Positions 8,890-17,368 of a DNA stretch of 44,352 nucleotides are shown one piece after another. The notes beneath the pieces were generated by a model. It saw only the letters and a program-made list of their open reading frames with translations. It searched no databases and was not told the DNA's origin. The stretch lies in assembly GCA_902803725.1 (NCBI GenBank), contig CADCRD010000006.1, positions 1 to 44,352 of the forward strand, in the 5' to 3' direction. How positions within the stretch are numbered: the stretch's first letter is position 1; the number at the start of each line of letters is the position of its first letter. Position numbers and translations under genes: made by a program. The DNA is from an uncultured Eubacteriales bacterium (GTDB lineage Bacteria > Bacillota > Clostridia > Peptostreptococcales > Anaerovoracaceae).

Positions 8890-9489
8890 ATGAGAATAAA
8901 AAAAGCTGAAATAGTTGCGGTAACTGCAAGGCAGGATCAATATCCGCCGGATAATATGCCTGAAGTTGCATTTGCCGGCAGATCGAATGTCGGCAAATCT
9001 TCACTTCTGAATTTTCTGACGGGAAGGAAAAAACTGGCGAAGACCAGCGGCACACCGGGAAAGACGAGGACGATCAACTTTTATGAAATAAATGATGAAT
9101 TTCGCATCGTAGACCTGCCGGGTTACGGTTATGCGAAGGTTTCTAAGTCTGAGTCTGAAAAATGGGGGGCCATGATGGACGAATATCTCAGGACGAGAGA
9201 AGGCCTCCTTCGGGTCATTCAGCTGGTTGACATCAGGCACGAACCAACTGCTCAGGACAAGCAGATGTATGAGTATCTTCAGTACTATGGTCTGTCCGGC
9301 ACGGTAGTTGCGACCAAGGCTGACAAGATCTCACGCAATCATATACAAAAGAACCTGAAGGTGATCAGAAAATGCCTGAATATGGATCCGTCGGATATGA
9401 TCATCCCTGTTTCGGCATTAGACAAAACGGGAGACGGGGATCTTCTGGAAGAAATCGACAGAATTATTACAGGCCAGTATTTAACATAA
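8890..9489 (+). CDS. ysxC: Ribosome biogenesis GTPase YsxC/EngB
   Basis: This is a small TRAFAC-class GTPase needed for assembly of the 50S ribosomal subunit. In 199 residues the G motifs appear in order: G1 GRSNVGKSS near 29, G2 Thr in TPGKTRTINFY, G3 DLPGYGYAKV, G4 TKADK and G5 SALDKTG. AAAGGA lies 6 nt before the ATG. It follows lon by 45 nt, the usual lon-ysxC arrangement of Gram-positive bacteria, and probably ends the quality-control operon. Confidence 0.97.
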   Translation: MRIKKAEIVAVTARQDQYPPDNMPEVAFAGRSNVGKSSLLNFLTGRKKLAKTSGTPGKTRTINFYEINDEFRIVDLPGYGYAKVSKSESEKWGAMMDEYLRTREGLLRVIQLVDIRHEPTAQDKQMYEYLQYYGLSGTVVATKADKISRNHIQKNLKVIRKCLNMDPSDMIIPVSALDKTGDGDLLEEIDRIITGQYLT

Positions 9490-9577
9490 TTCTCAGCAGC
9501 GCGGGGAAAGAGTGCGGCCAGGCAGCTTAACAGAAATTGACGTATAACTAAAATAATGATTACAGGAGGAATGCCGC

Positions 9578-10141
9578 GTGAGCAGAATAGATCAGATCGG
9601 CGAAGTACTGATATCAGAGGAAGAAATAATAAAACGTGCAAAGGAACTTGGTGAAAAAATAACCATGGATCATGAGAATGATGACGTGATCCTTGTGGGT
9701 ATTCTGCGTGGAGCTGTGATGTGGATGACGGAGCTTATGAAACATATTAAGCTGGATCTGACCATAGACTTCATGGTCTGCAGCAGCTACGGTTCTTCGA
9801 CGAAAACATCAGGTGTAGTAAAGATAGACAAAGATCTTAATTCTGACATTCATGGAAAGAGCGTTATCATAGTCGAAGATATTGTCGATTCAGGTGTTAC
9901 ACTGAGTTATCTTAAATCATATCTTGCCGGGCGCCATCCAAAAAGCGTTGAGATATGTTCGCTGCTGGATAAACCATCCGGAAGACGCGCGGATATTGAA
10001 CCTGATTATTACGGATTTACTGTTGATGACAGGTTTATAGTCGGATATGGGCTGGATTACGATCAAAGATTTCGCCAGCTGCCTTATATCAGCTATCTCA
10101 AACAGAACGATGCCGGCAGCAGACTGCCGGAAGAAGAATAG
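9578..10141 (+). CDS. hpt: Hypoxanthine phosphoribosyltransferase
   Basis: This purine-salvage enzyme converts hypoxanthine or guanine plus PRPP to IMP or GMP. The 187 residues carry the type I PRTase PRPP-binding motif (VIIVEDIVDSGVTL), the early LRGAVMWM loop and the flexible-loop SSYG segment, with the C-terminal hood (VGYGLDYDQRFRQLPYI) that is diagnostic for HPRT. The GTG start at 9578 is chosen because ACAGGAGGA ends 7 nt upstream; ATG 9571 in another frame is too close to that SD. It is 88 nt after ysxC; no convincing promoter or riboswitch was seen in the gap. Confidence 0.96.
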   Translation: MSRIDQIGEVLISEEEIIKRAKELGEKITMDHENDDVILVGILRGAVMWMTELMKHIKLDLTIDFMVCSSYGSSTKTSGVVKIDKDLNSDIHGKSVIIVEDIVDSGVTLSYLKSYLAGRHPKSVEICSLLDKPSGRRADIEPDYYGFTVDDRFIVGYGLDYDQRFRQLPYISYLKQNDAGSRLPEEE

Positions 10142-10176
10142 AAAACTGAACTGTTTGTGTTTTTTCGCCCAATGTT

Positions 10177-10205
10177 TTGACAGCGGCCCTGCCGGGTGTT
10201 ATAAG
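10177..10205 (+). promoter_or_regulatory. Sigma-A-type promoter for the secreted Fn3-like protein
   Basis: TTGACA (10177-10182), a 17-bp spacer and TATAAG (10200-10205), about 45 nt upstream of the GTG start of the next gene. Confidence 0.75.
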
Positions 10206-10249
10206 AAAGTATGATAGATACAGGGAAGCTTTGTAAAAGGGGGATAACA

Positions 10250-11854
10250 GTGTTTTATTGGACCCGGTACGATTTAAAAGAAAAAATAATGCTTATAACA
10301 GCGGCGGCGATAGCATGTCTGCTGTTTTTCTGCATTTCAATGACATCGCAGGTAAATGCGTCCGAACAGAATAATGCCCCCGGGCTAAATACTGCATCTG
10401 TTTGCAGTATTGAAAATACTACAAAAGGCATATTGCTGGAATGGAAGAAAGCCCCCGGCGCCAATGGCTATAGAATATTCAGGAAAGAAGAGGGCTTTTC
10501 AGAGTGGCAGCATATCAAGACAATATCTTCGGGTAATATCCTGATGTGGAAAGACAAGAAAGACATGACAAGCGGCACTTTGTACAAGTACCTGATACTC
10601 TCCGGTAAGACAGGATCTGAAGATCTTAGTGCAGATCCGGCTAATGGCGCTGCTGATGAAAATGCAGTTTCATTTCATTTTGTCAGGCCGGTCAGACTGA
10701 CCTCGCACAAATGTATGGCAAATAATATGGTTGATGATGTATGGGAACGGCAGGAATCTGCGGATGGTTATGAATTGCAGTTCTCTGCAAGTCCGTTTTT
10801 TACAGCGGCAGAATCCGTTTTTATCAGCGGTAATGAAAACATCCATTATAACGGGCAGCCGGGGAAAAACGGGAAATATGCCAGGGTCCGGGCTTACAAA
10901 ATCAATGGAGACATAAAGGATTTTTCATCCTGGTCATATTCAGCTGCGTTCAGAAAAAAGATAAAGCTGACGGTCAAATACAACAAGAGAAAAGGGAAGA
11001 AAACCGATTACAGAAAAATGAGCAGGCAAAAGCTGTATGGTTATGATGTTTTTCAGGGAGCATGTTCCTATGGGAAATACAGTTATCATTCACTGCTGAA
11101 CAAGAATAACGGCAGATTTAAACTTGTCAGAGTGAATATGGACAGCGGAAAAGTCGTAAAGACCGGCACAAGGGCTATCAGGGGCCACGCTAATTCGATG
11201 ACATACAACACGGATGACCGCATTGCCGTTGCTACACAGGGAAATGGAAGCAATAATAAGCTTACGATCATCAACATCAAAAGCCTGAATCCGAAAAGAG
11301 TTGTAAAAATCAAGGTCCCGGCCGCTGTATCCGGAGCAGGTAAGGCGGATATCAAAAAGATCAGGAAGGGGATCACAGCGATCTCTTATGAAGAGTCCAG
11401 AAAAAAATATGTTGCCAGAGTAGCGGACCTTGATGATTTTATTGTCATGAACAGGAATTTTACTGTGATCAGATATGTAAAAGTCAGTAAAAAATTCAAA
11501 CAAATGAGGCAATCGATGTTGTGCACGAAGGACATGGTTATCTGTCTTATGTCTCCGGTCAGTTCGAAGCAGGACAATATCGGTGTGATATATGACTGGA
11601 ATGGTAATTATATTACCAAAGTATGGCTGGGGAAAAAATATGAACTGGAAGACGTTTATTTTAATGAAGGTGTTTTGTACGGGCATAAATATAACAGCTT
11701 TCTGAAAACAATAAAAAAGAAGAAAGTGGTCAGGGCCATTGTAAAAAAGAAATCAAAAAAAACCGGGAAGATCCGTTATAAACTGGTGAAAAAGAAAAAG
11801 ACTGTAAAGAAAAAAATATTCTACAGAGAGAACTATATTTTCAAAGCATATTAA
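10250..11854 (+). CDS. Secreted Fn3-like protein with probable beta-propeller and Lys-rich tail
   Basis: I do not recognise a named family. GTG 10250 is preferred over the upstream ATG 10211 because AAAGGGGG ends 6 nt before it, giving 534 residues. A signal peptide is clear: charged KEK, hydrophobic core ITAAAIACLLFFCISM, and a likely signal peptidase site after VNA. Then follow two fibronectin type III-like stretches (LLEWKKAPGANGYRIFRK and a second W-x-SADGYELQF unit). A region with GHANSMTYNTDD and repeated short strand pairs suggests a beta-propeller or similar all-beta domain. The last 55 residues are strikingly rich in Lys (VKKKKTVKKK), perhaps binding anionic cell-wall polymers. There is no LPXTG motif. 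It has its own promoter and terminator. Confidence 0.75.
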   Translation: MFYWTRYDLKEKIMLITAAAIACLLFFCISMTSQVNASEQNNAPGLNTASVCSIENTTKGILLEWKKAPGANGYRIFRKEEGFSEWQHIKTISSGNILMWKDKKDMTSGTLYKYLILSGKTGSEDLSADPANGAADENAVSFHFVRPVRLTSHKCMANNMVDDVWERQESADGYELQFSASPFFTAAESVFISGNENIHYNGQPGKNGKYARVRAYKINGDIKDFSSWSYSAAFRKKIKLTVKYNKRKGKKTDYRKMSRQKLYGYDVFQGACSYGKYSYHSLLNKNNGRFKLVRVNMDSGKVVKTGTRAIRGHANSMTYNTDDRIAVATQGNGSNNKLTIINIKSLNPKRVVKIKVPAAVSGAGKADIKKIRKGITAISYEESRKKYVARVADLDDFIVMNRNFTVIRYVKVSKKFKQMRQSMLCTKDMVICLMSPVSSKQDNIGVIYDWNGNYITKVWLGKKYELEDVYFNEGVLYGHKYNSFLKTIKKKKVVRAIVKKKSKKTGKIRYKLVKKKKTVKKKIFYRENYIFKAY

Positions 11855-11871
11855 GAGAATGAATTAAAAAC

Positions 11872-11905
11872 TGCCGGCTTTCCAAAGAGAAGCCGGTATT
11901 TTTTC
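11872..11905 (+). terminator. Intrinsic terminator after the secreted protein gene
   Basis: Perfect 7-bp stem CCGGCTT (11874-11880) / AAGCCGG (11890-11896) with a 9-nt loop, followed by TATTTTTT. Confidence 0.88.
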
Positions 11906-11983
11906 GCAATAATTTCAAAAACAGGTTTATAAATCAGCGTAAATGGATATAATAGATGAGGTAAGAAATTTTGGAGGAAAAAT

Positions 11984-12718
11984 ATGCTTGGTTTAAAAGA
12001 TGTAAAATGGACTGCTGAAGACGGCAGACAAATACTTAAAGGTATAGACTTTGAACTTAAAGAGGGAACGCTTACGGTTATCACCGGGCCGAACGGCAGC
12101 GGAAAAACAACTTTGGCAAAGGTCATTTCGGGTGTTGAAGAAGCTACGGAAGGTTCCATAATGCTGGATGACACTGATCTCGTCGGCAAGGATATAACCG
12201 AAAGAGCGAAACTGGGTGTTGCATATGCTTTTCAGCAGCCGGTACGTTTTAAAGGCATCAGCGTCAGAGATCTGATCGAGCTGGCGAGAGGCGAAGCTGT
12301 TGAAGAATTCGATATCTGCGGAATAATGAATAAAGTCGGACTTTGCACGAAGGATTACATTGACAGAGAAGTCAATGATTCTCTCTCGGGCGGAGAAATA
12401 AAGAGAATAGAACTTGCAACAGTACTGGCCAGAAAAGATGCTCATCTGCTGCTGTTCGATGAACCTGAGGCAGGTATCGATCTTTGGAGCTTCAATGGCC
12501 TTGTAGAAGCTTTTGAGGAGCTGAAAAAGAAGAATGATAAAATCCTTCTGGTCATTTCGCATCAGGAAAGACTGCTTGAAATAGCAGATAATATAATAGT
12601 AATAGCTGACGGAAAAGTTCGACTGGCAGGACCGGGAGAGGAAATACTTCCTCAGTTGATGAACGACGAAAAATCAGGCGAGTGCCCGATTGGAAAGGAT
12701 ATGCTGGCAAATGGATAA
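11984..12718 (+). CDS. sufC: SufC-like ABC ATPase of a minimal SUF/SMS iron-sulfur system
   Basis: This cytosolic ABC-type ATPase pairs with a SufB/D-family scaffold to build Fe-S clusters. The 244 residues hold Walker A GPNGSGKTTLAK, a Q-loop in AYAFQQPVRFKG, the signature LSGGEIKRIELA and Walker B LLLFDEPEAGIDLWSF; the EPEAGID form is typical of SufC rather than of importers. There are no membrane segments. The stop codon overlaps the start of the next gene (ATGGATAA), implying translational coupling to sufB. The SD GGAGG is 5-6 nt before the ATG. No sufD, sufS or sufU lies beside it, unlike the canonical SUF operon. Confidence 0.9.
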   Translation: MLGLKDVKWTAEDGRQILKGIDFELKEGTLTVITGPNGSGKTTLAKVISGVEEATEGSIMLDDTDLVGKDITERAKLGVAYAFQQPVRFKGISVRDLIELARGEAVEEFDICGIMNKVGLCTKDYIDREVNDSLSGGEIKRIELATVLARKDAHLLLFDEPEAGIDLWSFNGLVEAFEELKKKNDKILLVISHQERLLEIADNIIVIADGKVRLAGPGEEILPQLMNDEKSGECPIGKDMLANG

Positions 12719-13634
12719 GATAACTGAATCACTGTTAAAACTGGTTTCTGACTGGGACGACGGCGTTTACGAAGGCGCTTATAATATCAGAGAAAACGGA
12801 GGCTGTGCAGGAAGACAGTCAACTGACAATATCAGGATAGAACCCAAGGAGGGCGGAAAGGGAATCGATATATATGTTGAGCCCGGAACAAAGGATGAAA
12901 AGGTATACATTCCTGCATGCATCAGCAGAGGCAATGTGGATGACATCGTATATAACGATTTCCACATTGGAGAAGATGCAGATGTAACGGTCGTTGCAGG
13001 ATGCGGAGTTCATACGGATGATGATGAAGGTTCACGTCATAACGGCATCCACCGCTTTTTCCTTGAAAAGAATTCAAAGGTCCTTTATGAAGAAAAGCAT
13101 ATTGGGACCGGCGATGGTGAAGGAAAGAAAAGTATCGATCCTGAGACTGAGGTGAATCTGAAAGAAGGCGCTGTCCTTGAGATGAATACGCAGCAGCTGT
13201 CGGGTGTTGACCATTCTGTCCGGATCACCAGAGGAACGCTCGGCGATGGAGCAAAACTGATAATACACGAGAGTATCCTGACGGATGGTGATCAGTATGC
13301 CAAAACGGATTTTGATGTAGTGATGGAGGGTGAAGACTCGGCGGTAGATCTTATTTCACGCTCTGTTGCAAAGGATGAATCATATCAGGAGTATCATTCA
13401 AAGATAAGAGGTGAGAACCGCTGCACAGGTCACTCTGAGTGCGATGCGATCCTCGTCGGAAACGGCAGGGTTAATGCAGCTCCCGAGCTGTATGCCGGAG
13501 ACCTGGATGCTGAGCTGATACACGAAGCAGCCATTGGAAAAGTTGCCGGCGAGCAGATCCTCAAGCTGAAGACACTGGGACTTACCGAAGAAGAAGCTGA
13601 AAAGAGGATCATTGACGGCTTCCTTTCTGCCTGA
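12711..13634 (+). CDS. sufB: SufB/SufD-family Fe-S scaffold, short form
   Basis: This scaffold protein of the SUF family has a right-handed beta-helix that should bind SufC. The start is ATG 12711, with GGAAAGGA upstream; it overlaps the sufC stop by 8 nt. At 307 residues it is much shorter than classical SufB (about 460-480). The SufB/D core is recognisable: VTVVAGCGVH, HNGIHRFFLEKNSKV, and RGENRCTGHSECDAILVGNGRVNAAPEL followed by HEAAIGKVAGEQILKLKTLGLTEEEAEKRIIDGFL. The conserved HEA and GL-EEA-I-GFL features are those of SufB/SufD. A lone short SufB with SufC fits the minimal SMS-type systems described in Clostridia and archaea. Confidence 0.88.
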   Translation: MDKITESLLKLVSDWDDGVYEGAYNIRENGGCAGRQSTDNIRIEPKEGGKGIDIYVEPGTKDEKVYIPACISRGNVDDIVYNDFHIGEDADVTVVAGCGVHTDDDEGSRHNGIHRFFLEKNSKVLYEEKHIGTGDGEGKKSIDPETEVNLKEGAVLEMNTQQLSGVDHSVRITRGTLGDGAKLIIHESILTDGDQYAKTDFDVVMEGEDSAVDLISRSVAKDESYQEYHSKIRGENRCTGHSECDAILVGNGRVNAAPELYAGDLDAELIHEAAIGKVAGEQILKLKTLGLTEEEAEKRIIDGFLSA

Positions 13635-13718
13635 ACTGAAAGGTGCCTTGCGGTGAGACGGTTTATTACCTTTGGGGATAGTGCCGTTGGGAAGATAATA
13701 AAGAAAAGCAATTAGTAA

Positions 13719-13747
13719 TTGAAAAAGACATCTTATTTCTGTATAAT
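13719..13747 (+). promoter_or_regulatory. Sigma-A-type promoter for mreB
   Basis: TTGAAA (13719-13724), a 17-bp spacer and TATAAT (13742-13747), 43 nt before the mreB start codon. Confidence 0.8.
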
Positions 13748-13790
13748 GGTACAGCAATTATTTTGAAGTGAAAACCAAGGAGGAATCTCA

Positions 13791-14816
13791 ATGGCATTTT
13801 CGGAAGAAGTAGGAATAGATCTGGGAACAGCCAATGTAATCGTATATATAAAAGACAAAGGTATCGTTCTGCAGGAACCTTCTGTCGTAGCTGTTGACGA
13901 GGGTACGAATGAGATCCTTGCAGTTGGCGAAGAGGCCCGTCAGATGCTGGGAAGGACACCGGCCAACATAGTGGCGTTAAGACCGCTGCGTGACGGTGTT
14001 ATTTCCAATTACGATATTACAGAGCGTATGCTCAAATATTTTATAAAAAAGACATGCGGAGCCGGAAAATTCTTCAGACCGCGGATCATGATCTGCGTGC
14101 CGAGCGGTGTTACAGAAGTTGAAAAAAGAGCTGCAAGAGAAGCAGCCACACAGGCAGGCGGAAAAGATGTGTTCCTGATGGAAGAACCTCTTGCTGCAGC
14201 GATAGGTGCAGGCCTTGATGTTGCACGTCCGGAGGGAAACATGGTAATGGATATCGGCGGCGGCACGACAGATATTGCGATCATTGCTCTTGGCGGGATC
14301 GTTACAAGCATGTCTGTAAAGGTTGCAGGTGACAAGTTTGATGAAGCGATCATCAAATACATGCGTAAAAAACACAAGCTGTACATCGGTGAGAGAACAG
14401 CTGAAGAACTGAAGATAAATATCGGTACTGCATTTCCGAGAAGTGAAGAAGTCACAATGACATGCAGCGGCCGTGATCTGGTCACAGGTCTTCCGCGCGA
14501 TGTTGAAATGACGAGTTCTGAAATGCTGGAAGCTCTGGAAGAACCGCTTCATCAGATATGCGAAGCAGCTCATGCGGTTCTCGAAAAGGCACCGCCGGAA
14601 CTTGCAGCTGATATCAGCAGCTCCGGCATCTATGTTACAGGAGGCGGCGCTCTCATGTACGGTATCGATCAGAGAGTAAAAGAAAGAACCGGCATCGATG
14701 TTCATATTGCAGATGAACCAATGAACTGTGTTGCTGTCGGAACCGGAAAGGCGCTTGATAACATTGATGTGATACAGAGAGCCAGCATCAACAGAAAGAG
14801 AAGATCATTCATTTAG
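13791..14816 (+). CDS. mreB: Rod-shape-determining protein of the MreB/Mbl family
   Basis: This bacterial actin polymerises under the membrane and guides cell-wall synthesis. The 341 residues are the family length. The ATP-binding signatures are complete: phosphate 1 (GIDLGTANVIVY), phosphate 2 (VMDIGGGTTDIAII) and the adenosine motif (GIYVTGGGALMYGIDQ), together with the MreB-type MEEPLAAAIGAG. AAGGAGGAA precedes the ATG. It has its own promoter and terminator and no mreC/mreD neighbours, so it may correspond to Mbl or MreBH rather than the mreBCD-operon copy. Sequence alone does not decide this. Confidence 0.95.
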   Translation: MAFSEEVGIDLGTANVIVYIKDKGIVLQEPSVVAVDEGTNEILAVGEEARQMLGRTPANIVALRPLRDGVISNYDITERMLKYFIKKTCGAGKFFRPRIMICVPSGVTEVEKRAAREAATQAGGKDVFLMEEPLAAAIGAGLDVARPEGNMVMDIGGGTTDIAIIALGGIVTSMSVKVAGDKFDEAIIKYMRKKHKLYIGERTAEELKINIGTAFPRSEEVTMTCSGRDLVTGLPRDVEMTSSEMLEALEEPLHQICEAAHAVLEKAPPELAADISSSGIYVTGGGALMYGIDQRVKERTGIDVHIADEPMNCVAVGTGKALDNIDVIQRASINRKRRSFI

Positions 14817-14824
14817 CTTCAGGC

Positions 14825-14855
14825 AGGACTATCTCACAGGAGGTAGTCCTTTTTA
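14825..14855 (+). terminator. Intrinsic terminator after mreB
   Basis: Perfect 7-bp stem AGGACTA (14825-14831) / TAGTCCT (14844-14850) with a 12-nt loop, followed by a T tract. Confidence 0.85.
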
Positions 14856-14883
14856 ACGTGAATTTTTTTAGAAAGAACTGATT

Positions 14884-16011
14884 ATGAGATTAAAGCTGAC
14901 AGCAACTGCTGCGTTCGGGCTGGAAGCAGCAGTGAAAAGGGAGATCACAAAGCTTGGGTATGAGATTGAGCGGGTCGAAGACGGCAAGATCACTTTTGAC
15001 GGAGATGAGAGAGCAATAGTCCGCAGCAACCTTAATCTTCGCTGCGCAGACAGAGTTCTGCTCCGGATGGGAGAATTCCATGCGGCCGAATTTGAAGAAC
15101 TGTTTCAGAATGTCAAGGGCATGGAGTGGGAATATCTGATTCCGCCTGACGGCAGATTCACTGTTATCGGAACTTCGGTCAAATCTGTGCTTCACAGTGT
15201 TCCGGCATGCCAGAGTATCGTAAAAAAAGCCATTGTTGAAAGACTCTCAGAAGCTTATGGCATGGAACATTTTCCGGAAACCGGCGCTGAATATACAGTT
15301 AAGGTATCGATGATGAAGGACAACGCTCTTATAACTGTTGACACATCCGGAACAGCTCTTCATAAGAGAGGATACAGAAATAAGGCTGTGCCTGCACCAC
15401 TGAAAGAAACTATGGCGGCAGCTCTTATTGACATGTCATTCTGGAAAGAAGACCGTATTCTGATGGATCCCTGCTGCGGTTCGGGCACTATTGCAATTGA
15501 AGCAGCAATGATAGGAAAGAATATTGCCCCTGGTCTCGGGCGTTCATTTGCCAGTGAAGAGTGGGAATTTATCGATCCGCAGCTCTGGAAGGAAGAACGA
15601 AAAAAGGCCTACGAAGAGATACGCGATATTCCTCTGGAGATCTACGCATCAGACGTTGATCCGCGAAGTATGGCGGCTGCAAAGGAAAATGCGGCCGATG
15701 CCGGGGTAGACCTGGACATACACTTCAAACAGATAAACATAACAGACGTAAAAGCGCCGGGGGAAAACGGCATCATAATTGTGAATCCGCCGTATGGACG
15801 GCGCATCGGAGAAGAAAGGGCCATAAAAACGATATACGACTCTCTGAATTATTTCCATGAGGATAATCCGGACTGGTCACTGTTCATGATCACAGCAGAC
15901 AAGAACGCTGAAAAATATGTATGGGGCAGACCGGCAGACAGACGCAGAAAACTATATAACGGAAATGTGGAGACCTGTTACTATCAGTTCCATGGAGAGA
16001 AGATAAAATGA
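14884..16011 (+). CDS. THUMP-domain RNA N6/N2 methyltransferase (RlmL/YpsC-like)
   Basis: This is a SAM-dependent RNA methyltransferase of 375 residues. The N-terminal part (about 1-155) is a ferredoxin-like plus THUMP RNA-binding module (FGLEAAVKREITKLGYEIE; TVKVSMMKDNALITVDTSG). The C-terminal Rossmann domain has motif I in DPCCGSGTIAIEAA, the acidic SAM ribose contact in YASDVDP and the catalytic NPPYG motif of amino-methyltransferases. This layout matches YpsC and the N-terminal half of RlmL, which act on 23S rRNA; the exact target nucleotide is not predictable. The ribosome binding site is weak (AGAAAGAA). It lies between an upstream terminator and a downstream promoter, so it is largely a single-gene unit. 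Confidence 0.9.
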   Translation: MRLKLTATAAFGLEAAVKREITKLGYEIERVEDGKITFDGDERAIVRSNLNLRCADRVLLRMGEFHAAEFEELFQNVKGMEWEYLIPPDGRFTVIGTSVKSVLHSVPACQSIVKKAIVERLSEAYGMEHFPETGAEYTVKVSMMKDNALITVDTSGTALHKRGYRNKAVPAPLKETMAAALIDMSFWKEDRILMDPCCGSGTIAIEAAMIGKNIAPGLGRSFASEEWEFIDPQLWKEERKKAYEEIRDIPLEIYASDVDPRSMAAAKENAADAGVDLDIHFKQINITDVKAPGENGIIIVNPPYGRRIGEERAIKTIYDSLNYFHEDNPDWSLFMITADKNAEKYVWGRPADRRRKLYNGNVETCYYQFHGEKIK

Positions 16012-16124
16012 AACTGACCAAAGCAGGAAACTGAATAAGTAAACAGATCATCAGGCCGTCAGCAGTTGTATATAAGAAAGAGGGCAGCGAAGTATAAATA
16101 TACACATATAAGAATAAATAAACA

Positions 16125-16153
16125 TTGACTAAATATTGCAATGAATATATAAT
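16125..16153 (+). promoter_or_regulatory. Sigma-A-type promoter for carAB
   Basis: TTGACT (16125-16130), a 17-bp spacer and TATAAT (16148-16153), 35 nt upstream of the GTG start. No PyrR-type attenuator or convincing ArgR palindrome was seen in the 177-nt gap upstream of carA. Confidence 0.8.
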
Positions 16154-16188
16154 TTTACAGATAGGGAAATGAAAGGAGAAAGAAAAAG

Positions 16189-17319
16189 GTGAGTACTTAC
16201 AGAAATCGCAGACCCGCTTATCTCATCCTCTCCGACGGAACCATCTTCAACGGATGGAACCTGGGAGCAGAGGGCACCACAATTGGTGAAGTGGTATTTG
16301 CCACGGGAATGACAGGATATCAGGAGACGCTGACTGACCCGGGCTATTACGGACAAATAGTTACACAGACATTCCCTTTGATAGGGAACTATGGTGTGAA
16401 CGACAAAGACAGAGAATCCAGCAAAGTATGGCTTTCTGGATATATCATCAGAGAATGGTGCTTCCAGCCTTCCAATTTCAGAAGTGAAGGAGATCTCGGC
16501 GAGTATCTCACAAATGCAGGTATAGTCGGGATATATGATATTGATACCAGAGCTTTGACAAGAAAGCTCAGAGAATCCGGTGTGATGAACGGTGCTATTA
16601 CAACTGACTTTCCGGAAGATTTCCATTCTTTCCTCGAGAGAATCAAAAACTTTAAGATCGTGGATGCTGTTGAGGCAGTTTCTTTTGATGAACCGAAGAG
16701 TTACAGGGTGGACGATCCTGTATGCAAGGTCGTTCTCATGGATTACGGTTATAAAAAGAATGTTCGCAGAAGCCTCACTAACCGCAGATGCGATGTTTAT
16801 GTGATGCCTTATGATTCGACACTTGAACAGATAGAACAGATAGATCCTGACGGCATCCTGCTCTCAAACGGTCCCGGAGATCCGAAGGATAATCCCGTGG
16901 TCATCAGGAACCTGAGGCGAATACTGGATGAAACGTCATTGCCCGTGACAGGTGTCGGACTGGGTCATGAACTGATGGCTCTGGCTTATGGGGGAGATAC
17001 CGAAAAATTAAAATACGGTCATCACGGAGCAAATCAGCCGGTCATGGATGTGGCGAAAGGTCGTGTATTTGCCACTGCGCAGAATCACGGTCATGCCGTA
17101 GTTCCTGACTCCATCGCTCCGTCGGTGGGCAAAGTGAGTCATTATAATGTGAATGATCACAGCTGTGAAGGTATTGTATATACCAGACCGGATACTTTTG
17201 CAATGCAGTTCCATCCGGACGATTGTGCAGGTCCGAATGATACACAGTATCTGCTTGATAATTTTGTTTCCAACATGATCAGATACAGACAGGAAAAAGA
17301 AAAAGAAAAACTCAGATAA
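16189..17319 (+). CDS. carA: Carbamoyl phosphate synthetase small subunit with glutaminase Cys replaced by Gly
   Basis: CarA normally hydrolyses glutamine and channels ammonia to CarB for carbamoyl phosphate, the precursor of pyrimidines and arginine. The fold is clearly complete in 376 residues: the N-terminal CPS small-chain domain (about 8-150), then a class I amidotransferase domain with LSNGPGDP and QNHGHAV. However, the nucleophile elbow, normally GxCLGHQ, reads GVGLGHE. The nucleophile position is Gly257 (codon GGA, 16957-16959) and the adjacent Gln is Glu261. The triad His342 is kept in FHPDD, but the usual Glu is Asp344. The GTG start has AAAGGAGAA 8 nt upstream. The gene is intact with normal codon use, so it appears to be a maintained non-hydrolytic subunit; ammonia may be the nitrogen source. 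Confidence 0.93.
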   Translation: MSTYRNRRPAYLILSDGTIFNGWNLGAEGTTIGEVVFATGMTGYQETLTDPGYYGQIVTQTFPLIGNYGVNDKDRESSKVWLSGYIIREWCFQPSNFRSEGDLGEYLTNAGIVGIYDIDTRALTRKLRESGVMNGAITTDFPEDFHSFLERIKNFKIVDAVEAVSFDEPKSYRVDDPVCKVVLMDYGYKKNVRRSLTNRRCDVYVMPYDSTLEQIEQIDPDGILLSNGPGDPKDNPVVIRNLRRILDETSLPVTGVGLGHELMALAYGGDTEKLKYGHHGANQPVMDVAKGRVFATAQNHGHAVVPDSIAPSVGKVSHYNVNDHSCEGIVYTRPDTFAMQFHPDDCAGPNDTQYLLDNFVSNMIRYRQEKEKEKLR

Positions 17320-17368
17320 AAAATCATTATATAACACACAGCTTATACTTAGAAAAAAGGAGAAAACA

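Noticed and set aside
16141..16160. Possible ArgR box (TGAATA-type) over the carA -10 region
   Set aside because: Only one half matches; AT-rich -10 sequence explains it.
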